Positions 33,604 to 43,289 of a stretch of 64,000 nt of DNA are shown piece after piece. The position numbers and the translations under genes were made by a program. The stretch covers positions 186,001 through 250,000 of the forward strand of contig NZ_VAWF01000001.1 of the NCBI RefSeq assembly GCF_005869845.1, read 5' to 3'. The DNA comes from Fodinibius saliphilus. GTDB taxonomy: Bacteria; Bacteroidota; Rhodothermia; Balneolales; Balneolaceae. Below the pieces are notes generated by a model, which did not search any database, was not told the DNA's origin, and was given only the letters and a program-made list of their open reading frames with translations. Numbering within the stretch: the stretch's first letter is position 1; each line of letters starts with the position of its first letter.

Positions 33604-36051
33604 TCATTGGTTAGTGGGCATCAGTTTCATGGTTTTATATTGACTTTCTTTGAGCATGGTACTGTCTTGGTATAAAAATTTATACTGTCCATTTAGCCAA
33701 CTATCGGTTTGATCACCATAGTATTGGGATAAGGGGTTTTCCGATTGTCCGCTTGGTAGGATAGAGAAGGTCCGAGTCATATCAGATAGGTCGACTACCC
33801 GGCGAATAGAGGGACCTAATATCATTTCAAAAGGATCATTCCAGCTATATTCGCCATTGTTGATGGTCATATCATGGCCGTAAACGGCATGAGGGCCGGA
33901 ACTAAAAAGGTTGTTGACAATAAGTTTAAGGGAGGTGGAAGCATTAGGTGATTCGGCGGCACGTCCAAATAATGGGGGCTCCAATGTGATGGTATGCAGC
34001 TGTTCCCAACGCCACTCAAAAGGTTCTTCGCCAAACTCACCTTTTAGATATTGAACGGCTTGGCTCATGCTTTTGGTTATTATCTGATCAGCTGTTTCTG
34101 TGGTATCCGGTGTATTTATATTATCAAAAAATGGACTTTGGTTATTCAGCAAATAAAGAATAGAACGTTCGGGCAGTGCAGAAAATTTAATAAAGTTTTT
34201 ATAGATCGCGGTTGTCATCTCATCCTCATAAATATTTCTACTTAAACGCAGCAAAAAGACATCCATTATCGAAGCAGCAGTTTCTGAGGGCCCATACGAA
34301 TAGTCCCAGTTTTCGAGATATGAGATAACGGTGGTAAAGTCATACTCCTTACTATTTTTTAAAATGGGAAGAATGATTTGGGTAATGTCACGGGCATACA
34401 GAGAGTAAGAGTCATTTTGCATCTGTTGAAATGCTTCTGCCGATAATGAAATATCTTGGTTCAAATATTGCCGAATACGGTCATATCGTGCATCAGGTTC
34501 CCAGTAGATCGATAAGTAATAAGGATACTCTTCACCTACAGGGGGGTTGTTGGCATTGGCAACCCATCCTCGTTCAGGATTGATCTGTGAAGGCATTTCG
34601 TTATAGGGGACAAATCCTTGCCAATCTTGAGAAGGTTTCCATCCTTTACGTAAAAGTAGTGGGCTTTCATTACGGATCGGGATGTTAGCTGAGGCAATGC
34701 GTGCAATATTACCGGCTGTATCAGCATAAATAAAATGTTGACCGGGCACTTTGAAATTTTGTGCTCCCTGTTGAAATTCCTCAAAATTTGTTGCCCAGTT
34801 CATTGTAAGGAGTGCTCCAATTTCATTGGTGATCTCCTGACCTGTCCAGCGCATCGTAATAACGCGGTCATCGATATATTTTTGTTCAGGAAAGACCTTT
34901 GAGACCACGGGACCATGTTGTGTGAGGCGGCGTGTAAAGAGCGTATCATCCTCGTTTTTAACTTTCATTACTTCTTTCTGAAGCTCAAAATTTTTGTACA
35001 CGGGCTCCCCGGCCAGTGAATCAAGTAGGTATTGATTGGGATTTTGGGGATGTATAGCTTCTTGAAAGAAGTCGGTGTCATCCAGCATAATATTGGTTAA
35101 AGACCAGGAAAGGTGGTCGTTTTGACCTAGTACAACTATCGGGGCACCCGGCAGGGTTGCACCTGATAAGTTTTGGTCGTTAACATTCAGGTGGGCTTCA
35201 TACCATTTTCCCGGCATATTAAGTCCCAGATGTGGATCACCGGCCAGAAGAGGATAGTCCGTTGCCGATTTTTTTGCACTTACCGCCCATGCATTACTAC
35301 CTACAGAGCTACCCTCGGTGCCCATGAGTTGATTGAGCTGTTCATTTTTTTGTACGAGAGGTATCAGGGCTTTGGCCCACTGGTGAGAACTATTAAGAGA
35401 GCTATGTTGTGCAGTTAAATTTTTGTTTGGGAGTAGATCTGAAAATTTTTGAGGGTCCAGGTGTTGAGCCAAATAGGCATAGGTAAGCTCTGATTTCCAT
35501 GCAAGGTTTAACTCCCAGGCCATTAACCTTGCCAATGCAATTGAATGGGTAACAGTCCATTTTATGGGAGACATATCTACCAGGGTAAATTGTATGGGTA
35601 AGCTTTTAGGGTGTGTTTTTACGTAGTTATTTACCCCATCGGCATATGCTTGTAGCAGTTGTCGGGTTGAATCGGCCAGTGTTGATTCGATTCTTTGGGC
35701 AATACGCCAGAAGCCGATAGTGCGCTGTAACTTATCATATTCTAAAAGATCCTTACCCAGAAATTCAGCAAATCGACCTTCAGCGGCCATCTGGGATACG
35801 GTCATCTGCCAAAGGCGATCTTGTGCATGGGCATAGCCCAGACTGTAGTAAAGATCGTGCTTGTTATCAGCATAGATATGAGGAACACCATGCGAATCCC
35901 AATGGATGTTAACTTCTTCCCGGAGGGTGGGTTGCTCAATAGAGGTTTGATAGTCGGGCAGTGGGCGGTAGAAGGTCCAGTATACGGCAATACCACTAAT
36001 TCCCGTTATGAGAATTATAATGAAAAGAAGCGCACGAAAAAGTGTTTTCAT
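33604..36051 (-). CDS. Penicillin acylase family N-terminal nucleophile hydrolase
   Basis: 815 residues with a signal anchor at 1-25. The A-chain region has EEVNIHWDSHGVPHIYADN and SLGYAHAQDRLWQM. The autocleavage site is GSNAWAVS, with Ser252 becoming the N-terminal nucleophile of the B chain. Further family landmarks are GDPHLGLNMPGKWYEAHL and LSWSLTNIMLDDTDFF. Relatives hydrolyse amide bonds of beta-lactams, acyl-homoserine lactones or cyclic lipopeptides; which one applies here cannot be read. Exported to the periplasm. Transcribed alone. Confidence 0.92.
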   Translation of the reverse strand: MKTLFRALLFIIILITGISGIAVYWTFYRPLPDYQTSIEQPTLREEVNIHWDSHGVPHIYADNKHDLYYSLGYAHAQDRLWQMTVSQMAAEGRFAEFLGKDLLEYDKLQRTIGFWRIAQRIESTLADSTRQLLQAYADGVNNYVKTHPKSLPIQFTLVDMSPIKWTVTHSIALARLMAWELNLAWKSELTYAYLAQHLDPQKFSDLLPNKNLTAQHSSLNSSHQWAKALIPLVQKNEQLNQLMGTEGSSVGSNAWAVSAKKSATDYPLLAGDPHLGLNMPGKWYEAHLNVNDQNLSGATLPGAPIVVLGQNDHLSWSLTNIMLDDTDFFQEAIHPQNPNQYLLDSLAGEPVYKNFELQKEVMKVKNEDDTLFTRRLTQHGPVVSKVFPEQKYIDDRVITMRWTGQEITNEIGALLTMNWATNFEEFQQGAQNFKVPGQHFIYADTAGNIARIASANIPIRNESPLLLRKGWKPSQDWQGFVPYNEMPSQINPERGWVANANNPPVGEEYPYYLSIYWEPDARYDRIRQYLNQDISLSAEAFQQMQNDSYSLYARDITQIILPILKNSKEYDFTTVISYLENWDYSYGPSETAASIMDVFLLRLSRNIYEDEMTTAIYKNFIKFSALPERSILYLLNNQSPFFDNINTPDTTETADQIITKSMSQAVQYLKGEFGEEPFEWRWEQLHTITLEPPLFGRAAESPNASTSLKLIVNNLFSSGPHAVYGHDMTINNGEYSWNDPFEMILGPSIRRVVDLSDMTRTFSILPSGQSENPLSQYYGDQTDSWLNGQYKFLYQDSTMLKESQYKTMKLMPTNQ

Positions 36052-36258
36052 AGTTGCTGATATTGTTGATAGTCACCCAAGAATGTAGCAAACATAGTAA
36101 TTAATCTATAGGGGATATAATAGCTTTTCAGAGGGTTGCAGTTTTAGGAGGAAAGAGAGCTAAAAATGTTGTCGTTCTTAACATTGAAAATGCCACAGAA
36201 TTTCTATACTCTCCTATAGCAAAAGAACAAGATTAAATCGTAACGAACTTGATAATTT

Positions 36259-37110
36259 ATGGATATTAAAAAAGTAGCAGTTATTGGTGGCGGTACCATG
36301 GGTAACGGTATCTGCCATGTATTCGCCATGAATGGCACTTCTGTTAATCTAATAGAAATGAACCAGGAATTAGCAGATAAAGCGTTGGCAACGATTGAGA
36401 AGAACCTGGATCGAATGGTCAAAAAAGAGAAGATCGATTCAGCACAGAAAGTAGAGACCCTTGAGAATATAGAAACACATACCAATACGGTCGAGGGTGT
36501 TAAGGATGTAGATTTAGTTGTAGAAGCAGTTCCTGAAAACTTTGAGCTCAAAAAGAAGGTATTTGGTGATGTAGATAAAGCAGCACCTGATCAGGCCATT
36601 CTTGCCTCAAATACATCATCCATTTCGATTACAAAACTGGCTACAACAACTTCACGTCCCGAGCAATTTATTGGAATGCACTTTTTTAATCCGGTGCCGG
36701 TCATGAAGTTGGTTGAGATTGTGCGAGGACTCGATACCAACCAGGAAACAGTTGATACCATTGAAGAAACTGCAAAGCTGTTAAATAAAAATCCCGTAGA
36801 AGTAGCTGACTATCCCGGCTTTGTATCGAATCGTGTGCTGATGCCTATGATTAATGAAGCTATTTATTGTGTATACGAAGGTGTCGCTGAGCCTGAAGAC
36901 GTTGATTCTGTGATGAAGCTGGGGATGGCACACCCCATGGGGCCACTTCGTTTGGCTGACTTTATCGGCTTGGATGTTTGCCTTGATATCCTGAATGTGT
37001 TGTATGAAGGATTTAAAGATCCCAAATACCGTCCTTGCCCATTACTGGTTAAGATGGTTGATGCCGGCAAACTGGGTGATAAGACGGGTGAAGGTTTTTA
37101 TGAGCACTAG
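36259..37110 (+). CDS. 3-hydroxyacyl-CoA (3-hydroxybutyryl-CoA) dehydrogenase
   Basis: 283 residues, standard for the stand-alone enzyme. The NAD fold opens with VAVIGGGTMGNGICHVFAMN. Landmarks are ILASNTSSISITKLA, then the catalytic His in GMHFFNPVPVMKLVEIV and Asn in YPGFVSNRVLMPMINEA. The C-terminal helical domain ends KTGEGFYEH. It oxidises 3-hydroxyacyl-CoA with NAD+ in beta-oxidation or butyrate metabolism. A single gene with its own terminator; no thiolase or crotonase beside it. Confidence 0.93.
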   Translation: MDIKKVAVIGGGTMGNGICHVFAMNGTSVNLIEMNQELADKALATIEKNLDRMVKKEKIDSAQKVETLENIETHTNTVEGVKDVDLVVEAVPENFELKKKVFGDVDKAAPDQAILASNTSSISITKLATTTSRPEQFIGMHFFNPVPVMKLVEIVRGLDTNQETVDTIEETAKLLNKNPVEVADYPGFVSNRVLMPMINEAIYCVYEGVAEPEDVDSVMKLGMAHPMGPLRLADFIGLDVCLDILNVLYEGFKDPKYRPCPLLVKMVDAGKLGDKTGEGFYEH

Positions 37111-37140
37111 TTTTATTCTCCAGTGGATTTATTGAATATG

Positions 37141-37172
37141 ACCCTCGAACAGTAATATGTTCGGGGGTTTTG
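37141..37172 (+). terminator. Rho-independent terminator
   Basis: ACCCTCGAACA-gtaata-TGTTCGGGGGT followed by TTTTG, 30 bases after the dehydrogenase stop. The stem has about 11 pairs with one G-T. Confidence 0.82.
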
Positions 37173-37225
37173 TTATATCTGGCAGGGTATTGCTTTGTGC
37201 TGACTTGTTGAAATAGGTCGTAGTA

Positions 37226-37546
37226 TTACCAAAATCGCCAATAGCTGATATATGATTTGAGGTGGTCCACAAAGGGTTTCCCTTGGAACCAACCAACGAT
37301 AAAACATAGTGCCAAAAAGGTATAAATGAGTACTGTAGTTACCTCACTGAATATAGTTGCGAATGAGTGTATTCCAGCCAAGAGGTATACTCCTCCAATG
37401 CCAATACCCGGAAACATCCAAAATGCTATAATATTGATGAGAATAAAGCCAAGCACCAGTGCTGCAAGGGCATGAAACCCGCGTTCAGTGAGCGTTGGAG
37501 CTCGTTGATGTTCTGATTCGTCAATGTTTAAATTTCCTGTACTCAT
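37226..37546 (-). CDS. Small membrane protein of unknown function
   Basis: 106 residues. A polar N-terminal tail of about 22 is followed by two to three hydrophobic helices (about 25-48, 50-68 and 73-92) and an aromatic C-terminus (ISYWRFW). The glycine-rich loop WMFPGIGIGGVYLLAGIHS stands out. Looks like the DUF4870/DUF805 class of small integral proteins, but I cannot name a family. Single gene. Confidence 0.65.
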   Translation of the reverse strand: MSTGNLNIDESEHQRAPTLTERGFHALAALVLGFILINIIAFWMFPGIGIGGVYLLAGIHSFATIFSEVTTVLIYTFLALCFIVGWFQGKPFVDHLKSYISYWRFW

Positions 37547-37907
37547 TATGAAAACTTGATGGATGTTTATTACAAACTAAAAATAATTCGGTAAAATAAA
37601 ATGAGTGGAGGGAGGAAGGCCAAATGGGGATCCACTGTGTCCAACCCAAGCTGCAAACTTGAACAAGTAAGATTTAAAGTAACGCGTATGTCTCGCTCGG
37701 GCTAAAATTGTAGACTTATATTTCTTCATAGAAGGCTTAGAAGAAATAGGAAAAGGATTGCCTTGCCTATTTTACAGGAGGATAGAATAAGAGTAAAATT
37801 AGATTCGCAAAATAAGCTGTAAAAAGCTGTTGAACTGCTTCCATTTCTCTAAAATTCTTATTATTTCATGAGTTGTTCATCGAAATTGATATTTAATTAT
37901 ATCACCT
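37547..37907. other. Intergenic stretch with a hairpin at 37744-37772
   Basis: 361 bases between divergent genes. The hairpin AAATAGG-aa-AAGG-attg-CCTT-g-CCTATTT stands out and is followed by only one further T. It lies 136 bases before the dehydratase ATG and could be a leader structure or a leftover terminator. Nothing else identified. Confidence 0.4.
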
Positions 37908-38894
37908 ATGGAAACGATCCAGATACCGACACCTCGCCAGATTGAACAGGCCCGTGAAAAATTGGGGGATAAGGTCCGCCGAACGCCCGTTTGGCAGTGG
38001 AAAGGAGAGGTAGCTGAACGCCTATTAGGAAAGGGGACAAAGGCATTTCTGAAACTGGAACTTTTTCAATACGCCGGCAGCTTTAAACCGCGGGGAGCAC
38101 TGATGAATATGCTGGAGCTTTCAGACGAACAGCTTGAAAATGGTGTTACCGCGGTAAGTGCCGGAAACCATGCTATTGCCGTTGCTTATGCTGCACAATC
38201 GGTGGGTACTACTGCTAAAGTAGTGATGCCGAAAACGGCAAATCAATTCCGTATAGACCGATGTAAGTCACAGGGTGCTGTTGTAGAGCTCGTTGATGAT
38301 GTACACCTTGCATTTGAACGGGTTAAAGAGATCGAAAAGAAAGAGCAACGGACCTTTATTCATCCTTTTGAAGGAAAAGAAACAGCACTCGGTACGGCGA
38401 CGGTGGGTTTGGAGCTACAGCAGGAGTGTCCCAATCTGGATGCTGTGATTGTACCCATTGGTGGGGGTGGACTTTGTGCCGGAATTGCAGCGATTATAAA
38501 GCAAACCGTCGAAGATTGTGCTGTATACGGCGTAGAACCTGTTGGCGCTGACAGCATGAGTAAAAGCCTGGAAGCGGGAAAGCCCGTAGAAATCGATAAT
38601 GTGGATACGGTTGCTGCAAGTTTGGGTGCTCCGCATGCGGCACCATACAGCTTTGGATTATGTAAACGTTTTGTGGATGATGTGGTGACAATTACGGATC
38701 TAAAGATGGCGCAGATGATGCGGACGATGTTTGAGGAGTTAAAGCTGGCTGTTGAACCCGCCGGGGCTTCAGCATTAGCGGCGGCTACCGGTCCGCTCGC
38801 TGATAAGATCGAAGGCCAGAATGTCGGTATTATCGTATGTGGGACAAATATCGATACTCAAAGTTATCAGAGTATTCTTGATAGTACTAAATGA
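37908..38894 (+). CDS. Serine/threonine dehydratase, PLP fold type II
   Basis: 328 residues. The PLP lysine is in AGSFKPRGALMN (about 57), the phosphate-binding loop is PIGGGGLCAGIAA, and the Asn pocket is VSAGNHAIAVAYAA. The length without a C-terminal regulatory ACT domain matches catabolic dehydratases (TdcB) and serine racemases rather than biosynthetic IlvA. It deaminates threonine or serine to 2-oxobutyrate or pyruvate. The next gene downstream, a threonine aldolase, also uses threonine, so the pair suggests threonine breakdown. Confidence 0.9.
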   Translation: METIQIPTPRQIEQAREKLGDKVRRTPVWQWKGEVAERLLGKGTKAFLKLELFQYAGSFKPRGALMNMLELSDEQLENGVTAVSAGNHAIAVAYAAQSVGTTAKVVMPKTANQFRIDRCKSQGAVVELVDDVHLAFERVKEIEKKEQRTFIHPFEGKETALGTATVGLELQQECPNLDAVIVPIGGGGLCAGIAAIIKQTVEDCAVYGVEPVGADSMSKSLEAGKPVEIDNVDTVAASLGAPHAAPYSFGLCKRFVDDVVTITDLKMAQMMRTMFEELKLAVEPAGASALAAATGPLADKIEGQNVGIIVCGTNIDTQSYQSILDSTK

Positions 38895-39094
38895 TCTATT
38901 CCCAATATACCTCTTAAAGCATTCAGAAGTAATTTTCTGCTTTATTATCTTACTTAATTTTGGGTTTATGCAATGCCTCAAATTCTATCTGCATAAAGGA
39001 TAAAACTTTTTACTGCCGCCAAAGAGAGGGGGGGAATGAGTTAGAGCAGGGCTTAAGATTATTTGAAATAATTACCAGATAAAATATATCGATA

Positions 39095-40117
39095 ATGATT
39101 GACCTTAGAAGTGATACGGTAACAAAACCGACCTCGGAAATGCGCAAAGCCATGGCCGAGGCAGAGGTGGGCGATGATGTTTTTGGTGAAGACCCCACTG
39201 TTAATCGCCTGGAGCAAAAAGTAGCGTCATTATTTGGGTTCGAGGCCGCACTTTTCGTACCCAGTGGTACAATGGCAAATCAGCTGAGTATCAACGTACT
39301 TACTAAGCAGGGGGATGAAGTTTTGATCGATAAAACCGGACACATTTTTAATTATGAATCTACTGCTGCTGCTCACTTGTCTTCCGTACTATTGAAAACC
39401 CTGGAAGGGAAAAAGGGCAAACTTTCGGTAGACTTGCTTCAAAATAATGTAAGGGGCTCGCACGATTGGGATCCCAGGACAAAGGTGATTTCACTGGAGA
39501 ATACCACCAACAAGGGCGGTGGTTGTTGTTACAAGGAAGAAGAACTAAATAGAATCCGTGAATTTGCAGATAATAATGATCTCAAGATACACCTGGATGG
39601 TGCACGACTCTGGAATGCGATGACGGCTACAGGTACCGACCCTATCTTCTACAGCACCATTGCAGATACGCTATCCGTTTGTTTTAGTAAAGGGTTGGGA
39701 GCTCCAGTGGGTTCGATGGTTTTATCTTCGAAGGAAAATATTAAGAAAGCTCGCAGAATGCGAAAGATGTGGGGCGGCGGGATGCGTCAAATCGGAATCT
39801 TAGCTGCCGCCGCTGATCATGCTATAGAATACCATTATCCACTGTTGGAAGAGGACCATCAGCGTGCGAAGGAGCTTGCTCAAACAATTAGCAGTTGCAG
39901 TAAGCTTTCCATAGATATAGATTCAGTGGAGACCAATATCCTTATTTTTGATGTGAAGGAGGGCGATGCTGAATCAGTAATACCGCATTTAGAAGAAAAA
40001 GGAGTTCGTATTGTTCCTTTTGGTCCAAAAACGCTTCGGGCTACCTTCCATTTTCAAGTTATGGATGAGGATCTGGAAAAAGTGGAAGTAGCTTTTAAAG
40101 AGCTTTTTGATGAATAG
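39095..40117 (+). CDS. ltaE: Low-specificity L-threonine aldolase
   Basis: 340 residues. Begins [20 protein letters not shown], the family signature, with [15 protein letters not shown]. The PLP lysine is in [14 protein letters not shown], the aspartate in [12 protein letters not shown] and the arginine pair in [13 protein letters not shown]. It cleaves threonine or allo-threonine to glycine and acetaldehyde. It follows the dehydratase after 200 bases in the same direction, probably with its own promoter. The 3' end lies 16 bases from a convergent gene. Confidence 0.93.
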   Translation: MIDLRSDTVTKPTSEMRKAMAEAEVGDDVFGEDPTVNRLEQKVASLFGFEAALFVPSGTMANQLSINVLTKQGDEVLIDKTGHIFNYESTAAAHLSSVLLKTLEGKKGKLSVDLLQNNVRGSHDWDPRTKVISLENTTNKGGGCCYKEEELNRIREFADNNDLKIHLDGARLWNAMTATGTDPIFYSTIADTLSVCFSKGLGAPVGSMVLSSKENIKKARRMRKMWGGGMRQIGILAAAADHAIEYHYPLLEEDHQRAKELAQTISSCSKLSIDIDSVETNILIFDVKEGDAESVIPHLEEKGVRIVPFGPKTLRATFHFQVMDEDLEKVEVAFKELFDE

Positions 40118-40133
40118 GAGTATTCGTACCAAG

Positions 40134-40589
40134 CTATTTAAGTTTATCATCATTGGAGTATGACTTCCAGAGTGGGTTATCTCGATCAACATATTCCATC
40201 TGCATGGTTTCAAATGCACCAAGCTCAAGTTTGATATAAGGGCTTATAGATTTTAGAAAATTCCAGAACCAACCATCTCCAACTTTATTCCTTATTTCCT
40301 CCCGGTAGGCTTCTACTGCTTGGTCGAGGTATATTTGTCCTTTAAATGGAGCTTGGTAATACTGGTTTTTTCTTGGCACTTCATGAGTACCCATCTGGGT
40401 AAGTGATCCGCCGGAGATGGAGCGATCAAAAGATTGATCTAGCATTTGAATACGAGATGAATTCGGGTCTTCCTTGATTTTGATTTGGGTTGTATCTGTT
40501 TCTTGGGCCATCCCAAGAGTGGTTGCCAATAGGGGTAATGAAACAATAACCAGTAAGATTGCAACAGTTTTCCTATTCAGTGAATACAA
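40134..40589 (-). CDS. Secreted protein of unknown function
   Basis: 151 residues from a TTG start; no ATG is available before the signal peptide (VAILLVIVSLPLLATTLGMA). The mature part is polar, with a Trp-rich block near 105 (GDGWFWNFLKSIS) and a closing charged tail. No family recognised. It ends 16 bases from the convergent threonine aldolase stop and starts 47 bases downstream of the aminotransferase stop, so it is probably the second gene of that transcript. Confidence 0.6.
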   Translation of the reverse strand: MYSLNRKTVAILLVIVSLPLLATTLGMAQETDTTQIKIKEDPNSSRIQMLDQSFDRSISGGSLTQMGTHEVPRKNQYYQAPFKGQIYLDQAVEAYREEIRNKVGDGWFWNFLKSISPYIKLELGAFETMQMEYVDRDNPLWKSYSNDDKLK

Positions 40590-40636
40590 GGCAATACCAG
40601 AATGGGTTAATTTTAAGTACTCTAACTAATTAACTT

Positions 40637-41830
40637 TTAGTTTATTTTATGAGAGGATATATTTTTTTTGATGGAGGCAATAAGTACCTCAGCCAGAGTG
40701 GTCAGATCTTCTGTACTGGTAGTCAGAGGGGGGACTAAGCGAATAATATTACCCTGTGTGCAGTTTGAGAGCACACCGAGATGCATCATCTCCTCCACAA
40801 CTTCCCGTCCATTAAAAGAGAGTTCAACGCCAATCATCAGGCCCTTGCCGCGAATATCAGTTACTTCCTGTATTCCGGTACTCAACTCAATAAGTAAATT
40901 CTTGAGAAAATCACCTTTTTGGGTAGCTTCTGCAGCTAGATTTTCATCTATCACGGTATTTAAAGCCGCAAGAGAAGCTGCGCAAGCCAACGGGTTCCCT
41001 CCATATGTACTGCCATGGTCGCCATAGTTCAGGGTCTTTGCTACTTCATTACTACAAACCATTGCCCCGATAGGGAACCCTCCTCCCATCGCTTTGGCCA
41101 AACCGATGATATCAGGTTGAAGGCCGTAATGCTCAAAACCAAACATTTTTCCTGTTCGGGCAATGCCGGTTTGTACTTCATCGACGATGAGCAGAGCATT
41201 ATGGCTATTGCAAAGTTGTTGTACTTTATCCATAAATGGTTGTGAGGCCACGTGGAGTCCTCCCGAGCCCTGTATGGATTCTATTACTACGCCCAGTGTT
41301 TGGTCATCAAAGGCATCTTCTAAGGCCTCTATATTGTTCATCGGAATCTCGGTAAACCCTTTTAAAAGTGGGTCATAGCCTTTAGAGTACTTATCCATAC
41401 CCATTGATACTGTTGCCATCGTTCGTCCGTGAAAAGCGTTACTTATGGTTATGAGGGGTCCTTTTTTTTGATGAGCACTTCCATATCGGCGGGCCGATTT
41501 AAGGCAAGCCTCCATAGCTTCCCCACCACTGTTACAGATAAAACCTCTATCAAGTCCTGAAAGTTCTGCAAGAAGTTCAAGTAGTTGGGCCTGGGGTTCG
41601 CTGTAATAGAAGTTGGAAATATGCATCAGCTTCTCAACCTGTTCCTGCACGGCTTTTACTACATTGGGATGGCAATGTCCCAAGCTATTAACTGCGATAC
41701 CGGCAAGGGCATCCAGATACTTATTGCCTTCATTATCCCAAAGGTGAGAACCCTTACCCTTAACTAAAGTAATAGGAAATCTATTGTAAACGGGAAGGTG
41801 ATACTTTTCAGTAATTTGTTGGTAGTCCAT
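40637..41830 (-). CDS. argD: Class III aminotransferase, acetylornithine aminotransferase-like
   Basis: 397 residues, full length. Core landmarks are GSHLWDNEGNKYLDALAGIA, GFICNSGGEAMEACLKSARR, LLIVDEVQTGIARTGKMFG and the PLP lysine in IIGLAKAMGGGFPIGAM. The size and the sequence after the start fit ArgD, which converts N-acetylornithine and 2-oxoglutarate to N-acetylglutamate semialdehyde and glutamate. Ornithine or succinyl-ornithine aminotransferase is a less likely alternative. No other arg gene is in view. Confidence 0.85.
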   Translation of the reverse strand: MDYQQITEKYHLPVYNRFPITLVKGKGSHLWDNEGNKYLDALAGIAVNSLGHCHPNVVKAVQEQVEKLMHISNFYYSEPQAQLLELLAELSGLDRGFICNSGGEAMEACLKSARRYGSAHQKKGPLITISNAFHGRTMATVSMGMDKYSKGYDPLLKGFTEIPMNNIEALEDAFDDQTLGVVIESIQGSGGLHVASQPFMDKVQQLCNSHNALLIVDEVQTGIARTGKMFGFEHYGLQPDIIGLAKAMGGGFPIGAMVCSNEVAKTLNYGDHGSTYGGNPLACAASLAALNTVIDENLAAEATQKGDFLKNLLIELSTGIQEVTDIRGKGLMIGVELSFNGREVVEEMMHLGVLSNCTQGNIIRLVPPLTTSTEDLTTLAEVLIASIKKNISSHKIN

Positions 41831-43185
41831 ATAAATAAACGTTGCCTACTCACATGATTATTAGCATGTGAACTTTTTGTTTTAATTGTAGCAATGGGTT
41901 TGGCTAAAGCTTTGACCAATAGTAATAAAAATTTAAGGGAAGTATGAAATTTTACTATTTGGGAGACTAACCATTAAAGCCAGTCATAAATAAAAGAGTA
42001 AAATTTGGGAACATTATAATGCTTGCATTATGACTGGTTAAGTAAATATTAGCAATAAGTTTTTTAGGCTATATTTTCTCCTCAGAATGATTGAGAATGG
42101 AAGATGTTAGAAGGGCATTTTACGGGTAATTCAGTGATTAATAAAGAAGGATAAAATTGATTTGATAAGTAGAAATAGAAAATGATTAAGAGCAGTCAAG
42201 TTCAGCCTTTTTTTAACCGATCCATGTCTGCTTTTCATAAAAAAAGGGGAGGGATAAAGCACTGGATTTGCTGGCATATTTCAACCTTCCAGTAGTACTA
42301 TTATTACTGTTTAGTAATTTCTATAAACAGTTAAAAGGGGAGGGAAGGAATATCAATATTGGATGGGAAACAGAGATTAGGAATGGTGTAAATTTATAGT
42401 ACTGATGATCGGCTTTTTAGTCTCTAAAAGTTAAGAGTAGATTTTCACAAATGAATGGGAAGATAACAGTTGGTAGAGTGGTAATCTTATAGATGTGGAA
42501 AGATAAAAAAAGGATGATTGGAGGATTTATTATTTCCTGGATGTTCAGTCAAAACAGGGGTGGTGTTGAACAAAAAAGGAAGGCTTAACAAGTTTTCGTT
42601 GCTATCTTGGCATTTTGTCAGTAACAATAGGCAATACCCCGATTGTTGGGCGTAAATATGGATAAATCATTGCGTAACAAGAACATACAGTTTCTAATGT
42701 TCAGATGGCAGGGGAGGATAGTCTGTATGGGTAATAAGAGCCGATATTTAAATCTGTCAATACTTATTTAATATGCTTGTTTTAGGGCTTAAAGTCATGG
42801 CAGGCAATGATTTGTAGTGGTCAATTATTTGGCGGTGTGAGTTGTATGTATGGGTTTATTTGTGCCGAACTTAAATAAATTAGGTAAGTGATAATGGTTT
42901 CTGTAAGTCGTAACATTAATTTCTGAATTAAAAATACGTAAGTATAATAAAAACAATGCTTTATAGTATTTATAAAATGCTTTGTTTTATATTAGTTCTA
43001 CTTGTGTGTACAGCCTAAATAATTAAGGTTAAACTTTTTTTCTTTAGATGAGACATTTTTTCATTGAAATTAAAATATATATAAAATCATGCATAGCAAT
43101 TATTTAAAAGAATTACATATAAAAAAAATAGGTATATGTTAAGCTTTTTAGGTAATTTTAGTATTTGAATTACGAAATAAGTCCA
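41831..43185. other. Long gene-free stretch, purine-rich on the plus strand
   Basis: About 1.36 kb with no frame longer than about 60 codons in any phase. The plus strand has many G/A runs, including two copies of AAAAGGGGAGGGA (near 42242 and 42333). There is an inverted-repeat pair at 41980-42037 and a hairpin ACTGTTTA-N10-TAAACAGT at 42306-42331. The right third is very AT-rich. No tRNA or rRNA signature holds up. It could be decayed genes, a long leader or an unrecognised RNA gene. Confidence 0.5.
41980..42037 (+). repeat. Overlapping inverted repeats that exclude each other
   Basis: CCAGTCATAA (41980-41989) pairs with TTATGACTGG (42028-42037). Inside lies the near-palindrome ATAATGC-TT-GCATTAT (42016-42031). 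The arms share bases, so only one of the two hairpins can form at a time, as in switching leaders. No gene follows directly. Confidence 0.6.
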
Positions 43186-43220
43186 AAAAAATAAAGGCTA
43201 CCGACTATAAATCGGTAGCC
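43186..43220 (-). terminator. Rho-independent terminator of tex
   Basis: GGCTACCGA-CTATAAA-TCGGTAGCC gives a perfect 9-pair stem (43196-43220). On the minus strand a T-rich run follows, 70 bases past the tex stop. Confidence 0.88.
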
Positions 43221-43289
43221 CTGAAAGAAAATTTTTGTATAGATATTTATCTAAGTTATTTCTTCAATTTACCCAAATATCAGAAGTTT

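Noticed and set aside
42465-42540. tRNA-like stretch (AGTTGGTAGAGTGGTAATC)
   Set aside because: It resembles a D-arm only. No T-arm GGTTCRA, no acceptor stem pairing and no CCA; treated as chance or a remnant.
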